DNA of 64,000 bases from KBS50 sp042666615 (GCF_042666615.1 NZ_JBHTDD010000004.1:1-64000); one strand, 5' to 3'. Shown: positions 18,539-27,506, numbered from the stretch's first letter. A program made the numbers and translations. The notes: generated by a model not told the origin, from the sequence alone.

Positions 18539-21500
18539 GTGGAACTACGTGTACTCGGCGAGATGCAGGTCCTGGTGGACGGCCAGGTGTTGGATCTGGG
18601 CCCACCGAAACAGCGGCTGGTGTTCGCCGCGCTCGCCATCGACGTGGGTCGCAACGTGCCGATCGAGGTGCTTGTCGACCGGGTTTGGGACGACACCCCG
18701 CCGGCCGACGCCCGAGGCGTTCTCTACACCTACCTCACCCGGATCCGCCGGATCCTCGCCGCGCCGGGCGAGGCGACGGCAAGACCGGTCACCGTGAGCC
18801 GTGGCCACAGCGGGTATCTGCTGGAGGCTGATCCGGATCGGGTCGACCTACACCGATTACGCCGGCTGGCCGGGCAGGCGCAGGAACTCGCCGAGGATCA
18901 CCCCGACCGGACCGTAATGCTGCGCGAGGCGATCGATCTGTGGCGCGGTGAACCGCTCGACGGCCTGCCGGGTGGCTGGGCGGAGCGGGTCCGGGAAGGG
19001 CTGCGCAAGCACCTCGTCCAGGTCCTGCTGGACTGGGCCGACAGCGAGATGCGACAGGGTCACCCCGCGCGCGTCGCCGACCGCCTCGCGCAGGCGCTGG
19101 ACCGCAGCCCGCTCACCGAGCCGCTCGTGCTGAACCTGATGCGGGCCCTCCTGTTCAGCGGCCGCCGGGCTGAGGCGCTGGCTCTGTACGCCCGGACCAG
19201 GACGCTGCTGGCCGACGAATTGGGTGTCGAGCCCGGTGCCGAGCTGCGGGAGCTGCACCGGGACATCCTCCGGGACAACCTGCGTCGCCCCGTGGTGGCG
19301 GCCGTCCGGGCGTCGACGGCGGAGCCGCCCGCGCCGCCCGAGCCGGAGCCGGCGGGTCCACCGCGAGCCGGGGCACCGGGCTGCCAACTGCCTGCCGACC
19401 TGCCCGACCACATCGGTTGCGAACCCGAGATCTCGTGCGCGCTCAGCGTGTTGCAACCGGCCGGTCGGGCGGCCGACGGCACGGCGGGACCCGTCGTCAT
19501 CCTGTCCGGCCCCGGCGGGGTGGGGAAGACCGCGCTCAGCGTACGGCTGGCGTACCTGCTGCGGCGTTCCTATCCGGACGGACAGATCTTCGTGACGCTG
19601 GGTGGTCGCAACGGCGACTCCGTCGATGCCCTGGACCGGGTGCTGCGCGCACTGGGCGTGCCGAACGTCCAACAGTTGCGGACGATGGAGGACAAGCTCG
19701 GTCAGTACCGTTCGATGCTCAGCGGTCGTCGCATCCTGATCGTGCTCGACTCCGCGGCGAGTGCCGAGGAGGTCCGGCCGTTGGTCCCTGGCGGGCCGGG
19801 GAGTGCCCTGATCGTGTCCAGCCGGGCGATGCTCACCACCGTTCCCGGTGCCGAGCACATCGAGGTGCCGCTGCTGACCCGGGCCGACTCGATGGCCCTG
19901 TTGGAGCGCATTGTCGGGGTGGAACGTGTCGTCGCCGAACCGGAGGCGGCGACCGAACTGGCCGGCATGTGCGCCGGCCTGCCGCTCGCCCTGCGCATCG
20001 TGGGAGCCCGGATCGCCGCCCGGCGGCACCGGCGGATCGCCCGTCTCGCCGACCGGATGCGGGACGAGCGCGGCCGACTGGACGAAATGGCGGCGGACGG
20101 GCTGGCCGTACGGGTCAGTGTCGGGATCGGCTACCAGGCACTCGAACCCGCGGTCCGCAAGGCGTTCCGGCTGTTGGGCTTCCTGGGGGCGACTGATTTC
20201 TCTGGCTGGCTCGCGGCGGCGTTGACCGGCCACAGCCTCGACACCATCGAGGAGTTGCTGGAGCAGTTGTGTGACGCCCGGCTGGTGACCGCCATGGTGG
20301 ACCCGACGAGCCAGGTGCTCCGTTACCAGATGCACGACCTTGTTCGACTGTTCGCCCATGAGCGTGCCGTGGCGGAACACACCGACGGTGACCTGCGCGC
20401 CGCGGTCGCCCGGGTGCTGATGGCAGGTACGGAACTGTGTGAACGGCTGGGTCAGCGGTTGCCGTACGCCGTACCGCCGCTCTATCGGCAGGCGCCGATG
20501 CCGATCGACCTGGAACCGGCGGTGCTCGCCGCGGACCACTCGCGTGCCGGTTGGTTGGAGACGGAGGCCCCGTGCCTGATCGCGGCCGTCGAGCGCGCCG
20601 CGGACCTGGGTCTGGACATCGCCGCATGCGCGCTGGCCGACGCGCTTGTCTTCGCGTCCTTCGCGGTGCGTAACGATTTCCTGGGCTGGAACCGGACCCA
20701 CGCGGCGGCGCTGACTGCGGCGCGTAAGGCCGGTAACGCGGTCGGGGAGGCCGTCATCGCGTGCGGCATCGCCCTGCTGCGCTACAAGGAGGACCGCTTC
20801 GTCGCGGCGGAGCGGAGCTTCCGCGACGCCGTTGAGCTGTTCGACGCGGCGGGGCACGAGCACGGCGCCGCGGCGGCGCGCAACGGTCTCGGCACGGTGC
20901 TGCGCGAGGTGGGCCGGCATCGGGAGGCCGTTCCTCTGATCACCGCCGCCGCGGACACGCTGTCCCGCCTGAACGACGAGAACGGTGCCGCTCACGCGGT
21001 TTACGGACTCGGACACTGCCACCGCGAACTCGGCGAGGACGAGGTCGCCCTGGCCCGGCTGACCGAGGCGATCGACCGTTACCGGGCATTGGGGAACTGG
21101 CGGGGCGAGGCGATCGGGGATCGCGGGGTCGGCATGGTGCACCGGGCGAGGGGCGAGCTGGCGGAGGCGGAACGCTGGTGCGCGCGGGCACACGAGGTGG
21201 TGACGGGCCACGACGAGGCGCACCTCGCCTGTTACACCATGCAGGCGCTGGCCAAGGTCTGGTTCCGCCAGGGTGATGTGGCGCGACCCCTGGAGCCGTT
21301 GGACCGTGCCCTGCGCACCTGCCGCCGGTTGCACGACAAGTTCGGCGAGGCATTGGTGCTGCGGACGATCGGGGAGTTGCACCTCGCGGGAGGGCGGCCG
21401 GACGAGGCGTTCGACACGCTGACCGTCGCGTACGACTCATGGCGGGTAATGGACCACGACCTGGGCATGGCGCGGACGCTGCGGGATCTCGGCGCGGTGC

Positions 21501-21682
21501 ATGCCGCCCGGAACGACGTCACCGCGGCGCACGCGGCGTGGGAGGCGGCGGCGTCGACCTTCCGGCGGCTGGGCACCCGGGAGTATGCCGAGGCACCGGG
21601 TTGGCACCGTCGCTGGGGATGCGGATGCGTGCCCGCCGACCCGGTGCCGTCCGCCACGAACGTCGTCGTCAACCCCCGCTGA
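18539..21682 (+). CDS. AfsR/SARP-family transcriptional regulator with NB-ARC and TPR
   Basis: A 1047-residue regulator. Residues 1-~95 are an OmpR-type winged-helix DNA-binding domain (MELRVLGEMQVLVDGQVLDL, LVDRVWDDTPPADARGVLYT). Residues ~98-245 are the bacterial transcriptional activation domain ending LLADELGVEPGAELRELHR. After a Pro-rich linker the NB-ARC ATPase begins, with P-loop GPGGVGKT at residues 324-331, Walker B ILIVLDSA near 401 and MCAGLPLALRIVG near 480. The C-terminal third has repeated TPR-like helices, and the tail is CGCV-containing. Architecture and length match AfsR, a global activator of secondary metabolism and development that is phosphorylated by Ser/Thr kinases. Targets are unknown. 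The next gene's promoter carries a suitable direct repeat. Confidence 0.92.
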   Translation: MELRVLGEMQVLVDGQVLDLGPPKQRLVFAALAIDVGRNVPIEVLVDRVWDDTPPADARGVLYTYLTRIRRILAAPGEATARPVTVSRGHSGYLLEADPDRVDLHRLRRLAGQAQELAEDHPDRTVMLREAIDLWRGEPLDGLPGGWAERVREGLRKHLVQVLLDWADSEMRQGHPARVADRLAQALDRSPLTEPLVLNLMRALLFSGRRAEALALYARTRTLLADELGVEPGAELRELHRDILRDNLRRPVVAAVRASTAEPPAPPEPEPAGPPRAGAPGCQLPADLPDHIGCEPEISCALSVLQPAGRAADGTAGPVVILSGPGGVGKTALSVRLAYLLRRSYPDGQIFVTLGGRNGDSVDALDRVLRALGVPNVQQLRTMEDKLGQYRSMLSGRRILIVLDSAASAEEVRPLVPGGPGSALIVSSRAMLTTVPGAEHIEVPLLTRADSMALLERIVGVERVVAEPEAATELAGMCAGLPLALRIVGARIAARRHRRIARLADRMRDERGRLDEMAADGLAVRVSVGIGYQALEPAVRKAFRLLGFLGATDFSGWLAAALTGHSLDTIEELLEQLCDARLVTAMVDPTSQVLRYQMHDLVRLFAHERAVAEHTDGDLRAAVARVLMAGTELCERLGQRLPYAVPPLYRQAPMPIDLEPAVLAADHSRAGWLETEAPCLIAAVERAADLGLDIAACALADALVFASFAVRNDFLGWNRTHAAALTAARKAGNAVGEAVIACGIALLRYKEDRFVAAERSFRDAVELFDAAGHEHGAAAARNGLGTVLREVGRHREAVPLITAAADTLSRLNDENGAAHAVYGLGHCHRELGEDEVALARLTEAIDRYRALGNWRGEAIGDRGVGMVHRARGELAEAERWCARAHEVVTGHDEAHLACYTMQALAKVWFRQGDVARPLEPLDRALRTCRRLHDKFGEALVLRTIGELHLAGGRPDEAFDTLTVAYDSWRVMDHDLGMARTLRDLGAVHAARNDVTAAHAAWEAAASTFRRLGTREYAEAPGWHRRWGCGCVPADPVPSATNVVVNPR

Positions 21683-21699
21683 ACCCCTCCCACCGGCGC

Positions 21700-21717
21700 T
21701 TTCAGGTTTTGTTCAGA
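21700..21717 (+). promoter_or_regulatory. 11-bp-spaced direct repeat, AfsR/PhoP-type
   Basis: TTTCAGG (21700-21706) and GTTCAGA (21711-21717) share TTCAG at exactly 11-bp spacing. That is the geometry of SARP/AfsR heptamers and of actinobacterial PHO boxes. TAGCGT at 21738 could be the -10. The site lies between the AfsR-like gene and the lipoprotein gene. Confidence 0.5.
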
Positions 21718-21791
21718 TCTTCCGGGGGTCTCCCTCCTAGCGTCAGCCACAGCCCGGTCCGCTCCGGCCGGCGCATCACGGACGGGAGAAC

Positions 21792-22385
21792 ATGATGATC
21801 ATCCGACGAGGCGGCCTGCTGGCCCTTGCGGTTGGCCTGACCGTCGCGGCGGCGGCGTGCGGGCACGACACATCGGCCGGGGAGACGCTCGGGACCGCGC
21901 CGGCGCCGACCGCCACGATCGACGGCGGGTCGTCGGCCGCACCGGCACCGGACGGGACCGGCGCGCCGGTGATGCCGGACGGGTCCGGCGTGCCAGCCGG
22001 GTCCGCGGCGGTGCCGGGGCAACCCGCGGCCCCCGGTGGAGCCGTCCCGCCGGTACCGTCCGCCACCCAGCCGACCAAGCTCGCCGCTCTCCCGCCGACG
22101 GCGGACTCCGATCCGTCGTGCCGCCCACCCGTGCTGCTCGAGGCCACCGAAGCGGCACTGACCACGACGAGCCTGGCGCGGGTCGAGGTACTCGGCTGCC
22201 GCGGCGGCGTCGCCCGGTTGCTCGCGGTCACCGACCCGGAGTCCGAGATCCCCGGAGGCAACCAGGTGTTTCTCCGCCTGGACAAGGGAATCTGGCGGGT
22301 CGCGGGACGGGTCTCGTCCGGCACCGACTGCGGCGATCCCCACCTGACCACCGATATCCGCTCGATCTGCACCGGGCTGGCCTGA
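21792..22385 (+). CDS. putative lipoprotein, Pro/Ala/Gly-rich
   Basis: A 197-residue protein. MMIIRRGGLLALAVGLTVAAAAC is a lipoprotein signal (split description: basic start, hydrophobic core, lipobox AAAC with Cys at about 23). Residues ~30-115 are low-complexity Ala/Pro/Gly/Thr linker. Residues ~110-197 form a small folded domain with four Cys (SCRP, GCRG, DCGD, SICTG) that could make two disulfides. No family is recognised. GGGAGA precedes the ATG. Its position after an AfsR-like gene, with an AfsR-type repeat in the promoter, recalls afsR-afsS, although AfsS is not a lipoprotein. Confidence 0.7.
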   Translation: MMIIRRGGLLALAVGLTVAAAACGHDTSAGETLGTAPAPTATIDGGSSAAPAPDGTGAPVMPDGSGVPAGSAAVPGQPAAPGGAVPPVPSATQPTKLAALPPTADSDPSCRPPVLLEATEAALTTTSLARVEVLGCRGGVARLLAVTDPESEIPGGNQVFLRLDKGIWRVAGRVSSGTDCGDPHLTTDIRSICTGLA

Positions 22386-22530
22386 CGGCGGGTGGACGGG
22401 TCGCCGGCGCGCCCCGGAAGGACGGTCCGTCGGCCTGCCGCCCGGGGGTGGACGGTTCGCTGGCGACACCCCGACCCCGGGTGGGCGAGATCGCCGACAC
22501 AGGGCAGGATGGGGGTCGAGGGGGTGGGCA

Positions 22531-24411
22531 ATGGCGGGACGGATCCGGGACGAGGACATCGCACTGGTCCGGGAGCGCACCTCCATCGCCGACGTCATCT
22601 CCGAGACGGTCACGCTCCGGCCGGCCGGTGGCGGCAACCTCAAGGGGCTGTGCCCGTTCCACGACGAGAAGTCGCCGTCTTTCAACGTCTCCCCGGCCCG
22701 CAACGTCTGGTACTGCTTTGGCTGCGGCCTCGGCGGGGACGCCATCAAGTTCCTGATGGACGCCGAGCACCTGACGTTCGTCGAGTCGGTGGAGCGGCTC
22801 GCCGCCCGCGCCGGCATCCAGTTGCGGTACGTGGAGGCCGGTCCGGCCCCGGTCCGCGCCCAGCAGGGGCAGCGGCAGCGGCTGGTCGCCGCGCACGCGG
22901 CGGCCGTCGAGTTCTACGCCGATCAGCTCGGCACGGCCGGCGCCCGACCGGCTCGCGAGTTCCTCGCCCAGCGTGGGTTCGACCGGGCGGCGGCGCTGCG
23001 GTACGGCTGCGGGTTCGCACCGGACGGGTGGGATCCGCTCACCCGGCACCTGCGCGGGCGCGGGTTCACCGGGCCGGAGCTGATCACCGCCGGGCTGTCC
23101 CGGGAGGCGCGGTCCGGTTCGCTCATCGACCGGTTCCGGCGCCGGCTGCTCTGGCCGATCCGGGAGCTGAGCGGCGACACCATCGGGTTCGGGGCGCGCA
23201 AGCTTTTCGACGACGACGACGGACCGAAGTACCTGAACACGCCGGAGACGCCGATCTACAAGAAGTCACATGTGTTGTACGGCGTCGACCAGGCCAAACG
23301 GGAGATCGCCAAGCAGGGCCGGGCGGTGATCGTCGAGGGGTACACCGATGTGATGGCGTGTCACCTGGCCGACGTTCCGGTGGCGGTGGCGACCTGTGGC
23401 ACGGCGTTCGGCGCCGACCACATCGGCGTACTGCGTCGGCTGCTGATGGACACCGACGGCCGGGACGGCGAAATCATCTTCACCTTCGACGGGGACGCGG
23501 CGGGGCAGAAGGCGGCGTTGCGCGCCTTCGAGGAGGACCAGCGCTTTGTCGGGCGGACCTTCATCGCGGTCAGCCCGGACAACATGGACCCCTGCGAGTT
23601 GCGGCTGGCCAAGGGGGACACGGCGGTCCGCGACCTGGTCGCCCGTCGGGAGCCGCTTGTCGACTTCGCGATCCGCCAGGTGATCAGCCGGTACGACCTG
23701 GAGACGGTCGACGGTCGGGTGGAGGCGATGCGCCGGGCGGCGCCACTGGTCGCCCGGATCAAGGACCGGGAGAAGCTGTCCGAGTACGTCCGGAAGCTGG
23801 CTGGCGATCTGGGCATGGAGATCGAGCCGGTGCAGCGGGCGGTGGCGTCGTCCGGGGCGGATCCGGGGCGTGCCTCCCGGGGTTCGGCGCGCCGGTCGCC
23901 CGACCCGGTGGCGGTCCGCCGTCCCGAGCCGTCCGTCGACAGCCCGCAGTCGCTTGTCGAGCGGGAGGCGTTGAAGCTGGCTCTCCAGGTGCCGGTGCTG
24001 GCCGGCCCGATGTTCGACGCGCTGGACGCGGTGGTGTACCTGCACCCCGTACACCAGGCGGTGCGGGCGGCGGTCGGCGTGGCGGGTGGCGCGACGGCGG
24101 CGACCGGCGGTGCGGTGTGGATCGAGTCGGTCCGCGACGCATGCGCTGACCTGGCGGCGCAGGCCCTCGTCGGTGAGTTGGCGGTGGAGCCGCTGCGGAT
24201 CGACGGTGAGCCCGACCCCCGGTACGTCTCGGTGACGCTGGCCCGGCTGGAGCTGGGCTCGGTGACCACCCGGGTGCGGGAGCTGAAGTCCAAGATTCAG
24301 CGGATCAACCCGGTGGCCAACAAGGACGAGTACTTCGCCCACTTCGGCGAGCTGCTCTCCCTCGAACAACACGCGCGGGCGCTGCGCGAGCAGGCCGCGG
24401 GAGGGTGGTAG
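22531..24411 (+). CDS. dnaG: DNA primase
   Basis: Makes RNA primers at the replication fork and binds DnaB. 626 residues, normal length. The CHC2 zinc ribbon is complete: Cys41 and His44 (CPFHDEKSPSF), Cys62 and Cys65 (YCFGCGLGGD). The RNA-polymerase core contains EIAKQGRAVIVEGYTDVMA with TOPRIM Glu269, and FTFDGDAAGQKA with Asp320 and Asp322. The C-terminal helicase-binding domain runs from ~430, ending ARLELGSVTTRVRELKSKIQ. The ATG at 22531 follows GGGGGTGGGC. The next gene begins within 3 nt of the stop. Confidence 0.97.
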   Translation: MAGRIRDEDIALVRERTSIADVISETVTLRPAGGGNLKGLCPFHDEKSPSFNVSPARNVWYCFGCGLGGDAIKFLMDAEHLTFVESVERLAARAGIQLRYVEAGPAPVRAQQGQRQRLVAAHAAAVEFYADQLGTAGARPAREFLAQRGFDRAAALRYGCGFAPDGWDPLTRHLRGRGFTGPELITAGLSREARSGSLIDRFRRRLLWPIRELSGDTIGFGARKLFDDDDGPKYLNTPETPIYKKSHVLYGVDQAKREIAKQGRAVIVEGYTDVMACHLADVPVAVATCGTAFGADHIGVLRRLLMDTDGRDGEIIFTFDGDAAGQKAALRAFEEDQRFVGRTFIAVSPDNMDPCELRLAKGDTAVRDLVARREPLVDFAIRQVISRYDLETVDGRVEAMRRAAPLVARIKDREKLSEYVRKLAGDLGMEIEPVQRAVASSGADPGRASRGSARRSPDPVAVRRPEPSVDSPQSLVEREALKLALQVPVLAGPMFDALDAVVYLHPVHQAVRAAVGVAGGATAATGGAVWIESVRDACADLAAQALVGELAVEPLRIDGEPDPRYVSVTLARLELGSVTTRVRELKSKIQRINPVANKDEYFAHFGELLSLEQHARALREQAAGGW

Positions 24412-24413
24412 GA

Positions 24414-25061
24414 GTGCGTCTGTTCCGGCGTACGCCGAAGCTGCCGGCGGACCGGCGGCCGCCGCTGGACCCGGAGGAACGGGTGCTGGCCTGGGCGGTG
24501 GTGGACCGGCAGGCGGGCACCGTGGTGGCCACCAACCGCGGCCTCTGGCTGCCGGAGCCGGTTGGTCCCTCGACGGAGCCGGTTGGTCCCTCGACGGTAT
24601 CGGAGCCGGTGAAGCTCTCGACGGTGTCGGCGCCCGGGGGGCCGGAGGCGACCGCCGGCCCGGTGGCCGGGTCGCGACGGTGCGGCTGGCACGAGGTGCA
24701 CAAGGCGGTCTGGTCCGGCCGCGAGCTGACGGTGACCCCGGCCGAGCGGATCGCCGAGCGGGACGGCTACCAGGTGGTGGCCGACCTGCCCGCCCGGACG
24801 TTTCTGCTGCTGGAGCCGGGTGAGTTGCCGGAGCAGGTGCGGGCCCGCGTGACGAAGTCGGTGGCGTACACCGCGCACCACCGTCTCGACGGCGGTGGCG
24901 TGCGGGTGGTCGCCCGCCGGGTGAGCGGGGTGGACGGGCTGACCTGGACGGTCCGCTACGACCCCGGCACCCCGCCCGACGACCCGTCGGTAATCGCGAC
25001 CACCGACGCCCTGATCGTCGCCGCTCGCGCCGAGCTCCCCACCGCCCCATCGTCGAGTTGA
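24414..25061 (+). CDS. conserved actinobacterial hypothetical protein next to dnaG
   Basis: A 215-residue protein with no domain I recognise. It starts MRLFRRTPKLP and contains WAVVDRQAGTVVATNRGLWLP, WHEVHKAVWSGRELTVTPAE and a long C-terminal region ending TTDALIVAARAEL, like a small PH-type or DUF fold. Residues ~50-75 hold an imperfect tandem repeat (EPVGPST twice, then SEPVKLST) from a duplicated 21-bp unit. The GTG at 24414 is preferred over the GTG at 24405 because GGAGG at 24400-24404 is better placed. It is translationally close to dnaG. Its stop codon lies inside an intergenic palindromic repeat. Confidence 0.7.
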   Translation: MRLFRRTPKLPADRRPPLDPEERVLAWAVVDRQAGTVVATNRGLWLPEPVGPSTEPVGPSTVSEPVKLSTVSAPGGPEATAGPVAGSRRCGWHEVHKAVWSGRELTVTPAERIAERDGYQVVADLPARTFLLLEPGELPEQVRARVTKSVAYTAHHRLDGGGVRVVARRVSGVDGLTWTVRYDPGTPPDDPSVIATTDALIVAARAELPTAPSSS

Positions 25062-25115
25062 TCAAGAGGTCCGCGTCACGGATCGCCGGCACGGTTGACG
25101 CGAATCTCTTGATCA
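25058..25115. repeat. palindromic repeat (TTGATCAAGAG type)
   Basis: Long arms (25058-25078 and 25095-25115, about 18 of 21 positions pairing) begin TTGATCAAGAG and end CTCTTGATCA around a 16-nt centre. The left arm supplies the TGA stop (25059-25061) of the preceding gene. It may act as its terminator. Confidence 0.7.
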
Positions 25116-25145
25116 CCGGGGAGCAACGGACAGGCCTAGAACCCT

Positions 25146-25191
25146 ATAGTTGACATCGACTATTTGGGCCCGGATAGTTGGCATCAACTAT
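25146..25191 (+). promoter_or_regulatory. PadR promoter with twin operators
   Basis: ATAGTTGACATCGACTAT (25146-25163) and ATAGTTGGCATCAACTAT (25174-25191) are near-identical 18-bp inverted repeats 28 bp apart. The first contains a perfect -35 (TTGACA, 25150-25155). The second supplies the -10 (GATAGT, 25173-25178) at 17-bp spacing. Binding of a PadR dimer to either would block RNA polymerase, implying autorepression. Confidence 0.8.
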
Positions 25192-25203
25192 CCAGGGGGC
25201 GCG

Positions 25204-25851
25204 ATGGCCGAGCGGCGGGCGGTGGGCAATCCGTTGGCCCTCGCCGTGCTCTGCTACCTGAGCCAGCGCCCCATGCATCCGTACGAGTTGAGCCGCACGT
25301 TGCGCGACAACGGTGACGACCGGAGCATCAAGTTCACCCACGGCTCGCTCTACATGGTGGTGCAGCAGCTCTCGCGGGCCGGATTCGTCGCCGAGCGGGA
25401 GTCCGTTCGCGACGGCGCCCGGCCGGAGCGCACCGTCTACGCCCTCACCGCGTCCGGCCGGGTCGAGCTTCGCGACTGGCTGCGCGACCTCGTCGAGCAG
25501 CCGCGACACGAATATCCGCAGTTCGTCGGAGCCCTGTCGTTGATCGGCGCATTGCCGCCCGACGAGGTGGTGGAGCTGCTGGACCGGCGGCTGCGCCGGT
25601 TGGCCGAGCGGCGCGCCGAGATCAGCACACTGATCGACGATTCGCGCGCCCGCGGAGTGCCACCGCTGTTCCTGGTCGAGGAGGACTACCGGCTCGCGTT
25701 GCTCGACGCCGAGGAGACGTTCTGCCGCGACTTCCGGGCCCGGATCACCGACCCGGAGACGGGTTGGGCGCCGGAGTGGGCCCGCCGGCATCGACGCCGC
25801 GACACCGACGACGGCGCGTCGGCCGTGGACCGGAAGGGAGGGGACGACTGA
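25204..25851 (+). CDS. PadR-family transcriptional regulator
   Basis: A 215-residue regulator. The winged helix at the N-terminus has the PadR signature NPLALAVLCYLSQRPMHPYEL, IKFTHGSLYMVVQQLSRAGF and PERTVYALTASGRVELRDWL. The C-terminal dimerisation region (Vir_C-like helices) runs from ~110, with RRLRRLAERRAEISTLIDDS. PadR proteins repress detoxification or efflux genes in response to phenolics or drugs. The two operators directly upstream make autoregulation very likely. The alpha/beta hydrolase 182 bp downstream may be part of the regulon. The ATG at 25204 is chosen because upstream codons lie inside the operator. Confidence 0.9.
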   Translation: MAERRAVGNPLALAVLCYLSQRPMHPYELSRTLRDNGDDRSIKFTHGSLYMVVQQLSRAGFVAERESVRDGARPERTVYALTASGRVELRDWLRDLVEQPRHEYPQFVGALSLIGALPPDEVVELLDRRLRRLAERRAEISTLIDDSRARGVPPLFLVEEDYRLALLDAEETFCRDFRARITDPETGWAPEWARRHRRRDTDDGASAVDRKGGDD

Positions 25852-26033
25852 CCGGCGCGGGCCTCGCGAGGTGCGCCAACACCCCGCGAGGCCCGCGAAA
25901 CCCGGGACCGAGACCCGTGGGCGGATCCCCGGCCACCAGGTGGCACCTGAAAGGTTAGCTGGGCGTCCGCTCCCGGACCGGTCCGACATCCGGCCGGCCA
26001 CCGCCGGCCGGTCGAGCACCCATGGGAGCAGGC

Positions 26034-26897
26034 ATGTTGACAGAGATACGCACCGGCTCGGTGCCGTCCCGGGACGGCACCACCATCGGATACCGCAGGC
26101 AGGGCGCCGGACCGGGGCTGGTGCTGCTGCACGGCGCGATGCAGTCGTCGCACAGCCACCGGGACCTGGCGTCGGTGCTCGCCGACGCCTTCACCGTTTA
26201 CCTGCCGGATCGCCGAGGACGGGGCCTGAGCGGCCCCCACCCTCCGGCGGGCGACGTCCTCCGTACCGAGGTCGACGACCTCGCCGCGCTTATCGCGGAG
26301 ACCGGCGCGGAACGCGTCTTCGGTGTCAGCTCGGGAGCGCTTGTCGCACTGTGTGCGGCGCTGGAGGTGCCCGCCATCCGGCGGTTGGCCGTCTTCGAAC
26401 CGCCGCTGTATCCGGCGCGTGACTCCCCGGCGGCCGTGCTTGAGCGGTTCGACCGGGAGTTTACGTCGGGCCGGCTACCGGCCGCGATGGTCACCGCCAT
26501 GCTGGCCGCCGAGATGGGTCCGGCGCTGTTCCGGCGGCTCCCGCGTCGGCTGCTGGAGCGGCTCACCGCGCTCGCGATGGCGCAGCAGGACCGTCGGCCG
26601 GTCGACGGGATGATCCCGATGCGGCGGCTGGGGCCGACGTTGCGTCACGATCTCGGGGTCGTCACCGAACTGGCCGGCACGGTCGAGCGGTTCCGGCCGC
26701 TCGGCATCGAGGTGCTGCTGCTGGGTGGCGGGCGTACCCGGCCATACCTGAAACGTGCGTTGGACGACCTGGCGCGGGTGTTGCCGCTGGCCCGGCGGAT
26801 CGAGCTGCCGGGCCTCGACCACGGGGCGACCGGGAACTCCGACGAACGCGGGCGGCCGGCGGTGGTGGGCGAGGAACTGCGCCGGTTCTTCGGCTGA
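26034..26897 (+). CDS. alpha/beta hydrolase
   Basis: A 287-residue alpha/beta-fold hydrolase. The oxyanion strand motif is GLVLLHGAMQSSHSHRDL, the nucleophile elbow is GVSSG with Ser99, and PDRRGRGLSGPH lies between them. The late LPGLDHGAT supplies the catalytic His, with the acid probably around IEVLLLGG. The fold covers esterases, lactonases and epoxide hydrolases, so the substrate is not predictable. The ATG at 26034 has GGAGCAGG upstream; an ATG 12 nt earlier has none. It is convergent with the TetR gene. Confidence 0.85.
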   Translation: MLTEIRTGSVPSRDGTTIGYRRQGAGPGLVLLHGAMQSSHSHRDLASVLADAFTVYLPDRRGRGLSGPHPPAGDVLRTEVDDLAALIAETGAERVFGVSSGALVALCAALEVPAIRRLAVFEPPLYPARDSPAAVLERFDREFTSGRLPAAMVTAMLAAEMGPALFRRLPRRLLERLTALAMAQQDRRPVDGMIPMRRLGPTLRHDLGVVTELAGTVERFRPLGIEVLLLGGGRTRPYLKRALDDLARVLPLARRIELPGLDHGATGNSDERGRPAVVGEELRRFFG

Positions 26898-26911
26898 CGG
26901 TCCGCGGCGCG

Positions 26912-26938
26912 GTCAGCCGGCTTCGTCCGCCGGCTGAC
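26912..26938. terminator. hairpin at the convergent hydrolase/TetR ends
   Basis: A 10-bp stem (GTCAGCCGGC / GCCGGCTGAC) with a 7-nt loop overlaps the 3' end of the TetR coding sequence and could stop transcription on both strands. Confidence 0.55.
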
Positions 26939-27506
26939 GGCCGCCGACCAGCCGGTGCACCAGGGCGGACACCACCTCGTCCGGGTCGGTGTCCGCGCCG
27001 ATCGAGGTGGTGAGCAGGTCGAGCAACAACCCGTCCATGGCGTAGTGCAGCAGCGCCAGTTCGAACGGCCCGCCGGGAAGGCCGCTGCCCCGGTGGAAGG
27101 CGATGTCGTCCGCGTACCCGCGGCGGAGCTGGTCGCCGAGCGTCTCGGCCAGCGTCGGGTTGCGAGCCGCCTCCAACCGCAGCTCGATCAGGGCCCGGGT
27201 CAGGTCCGGCTGCCTGGTGGTGCGGTCCAGAACGTGGCGCAGGTAGTCGACGAACAGGTCCAGGGACGGCGGGCGTCCGGCCAACCGGGCAAGCACCGCG
27301 TCGTCCGGAGCGAACCGCTCGAAGATCCGGCTGCCGAGGCCGCCGAGCAGGGACTCCCGGGTCGGGAAGTAGTTGGAGGCGGTCCCGATGGGCACCCCGG
27401 CCTCCGTGTCCACCGCGCGGTGGGTGAGACCTCGGGCGCCGGCCGTCGCGAGCACCCGCAGACCCGCGTCCGCGAGCAGCGCCCGCCGCGCTTCGTTCTT
27501 CGCCAT
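26913..27506 (-). CDS. TetR/AcrR-family repressor
   Basis: A 197-residue regulator. The N-terminal HTH is LLADAGLRVLATAGARGLTH, then RAVDTEAGVPIGTASNYFPTRESLL. The C-terminal ligand domain (residues ~75-190) carries FVDYLRHVLDRTTRQPDLTRALIELRLEAARNP. The ATG at 27506 has GAGG just upstream. Divergent from the RibD/DHFR-like gene, with a duplicated half-palindromic site between, so it probably represses that gene and itself. Confidence 0.9.
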   Translation of the reverse strand: MAKNEARRALLADAGLRVLATAGARGLTHRAVDTEAGVPIGTASNYFPTRESLLGGLGSRIFERFAPDDAVLARLAGRPPSLDLFVDYLRHVLDRTTRQPDLTRALIELRLEAARNPTLAETLGDQLRRGYADDIAFHRGSGLPGGPFELALLHYAMDGLLLDLLTTSIGADTDPDEVVSALVHRLVGGRQPADEAG

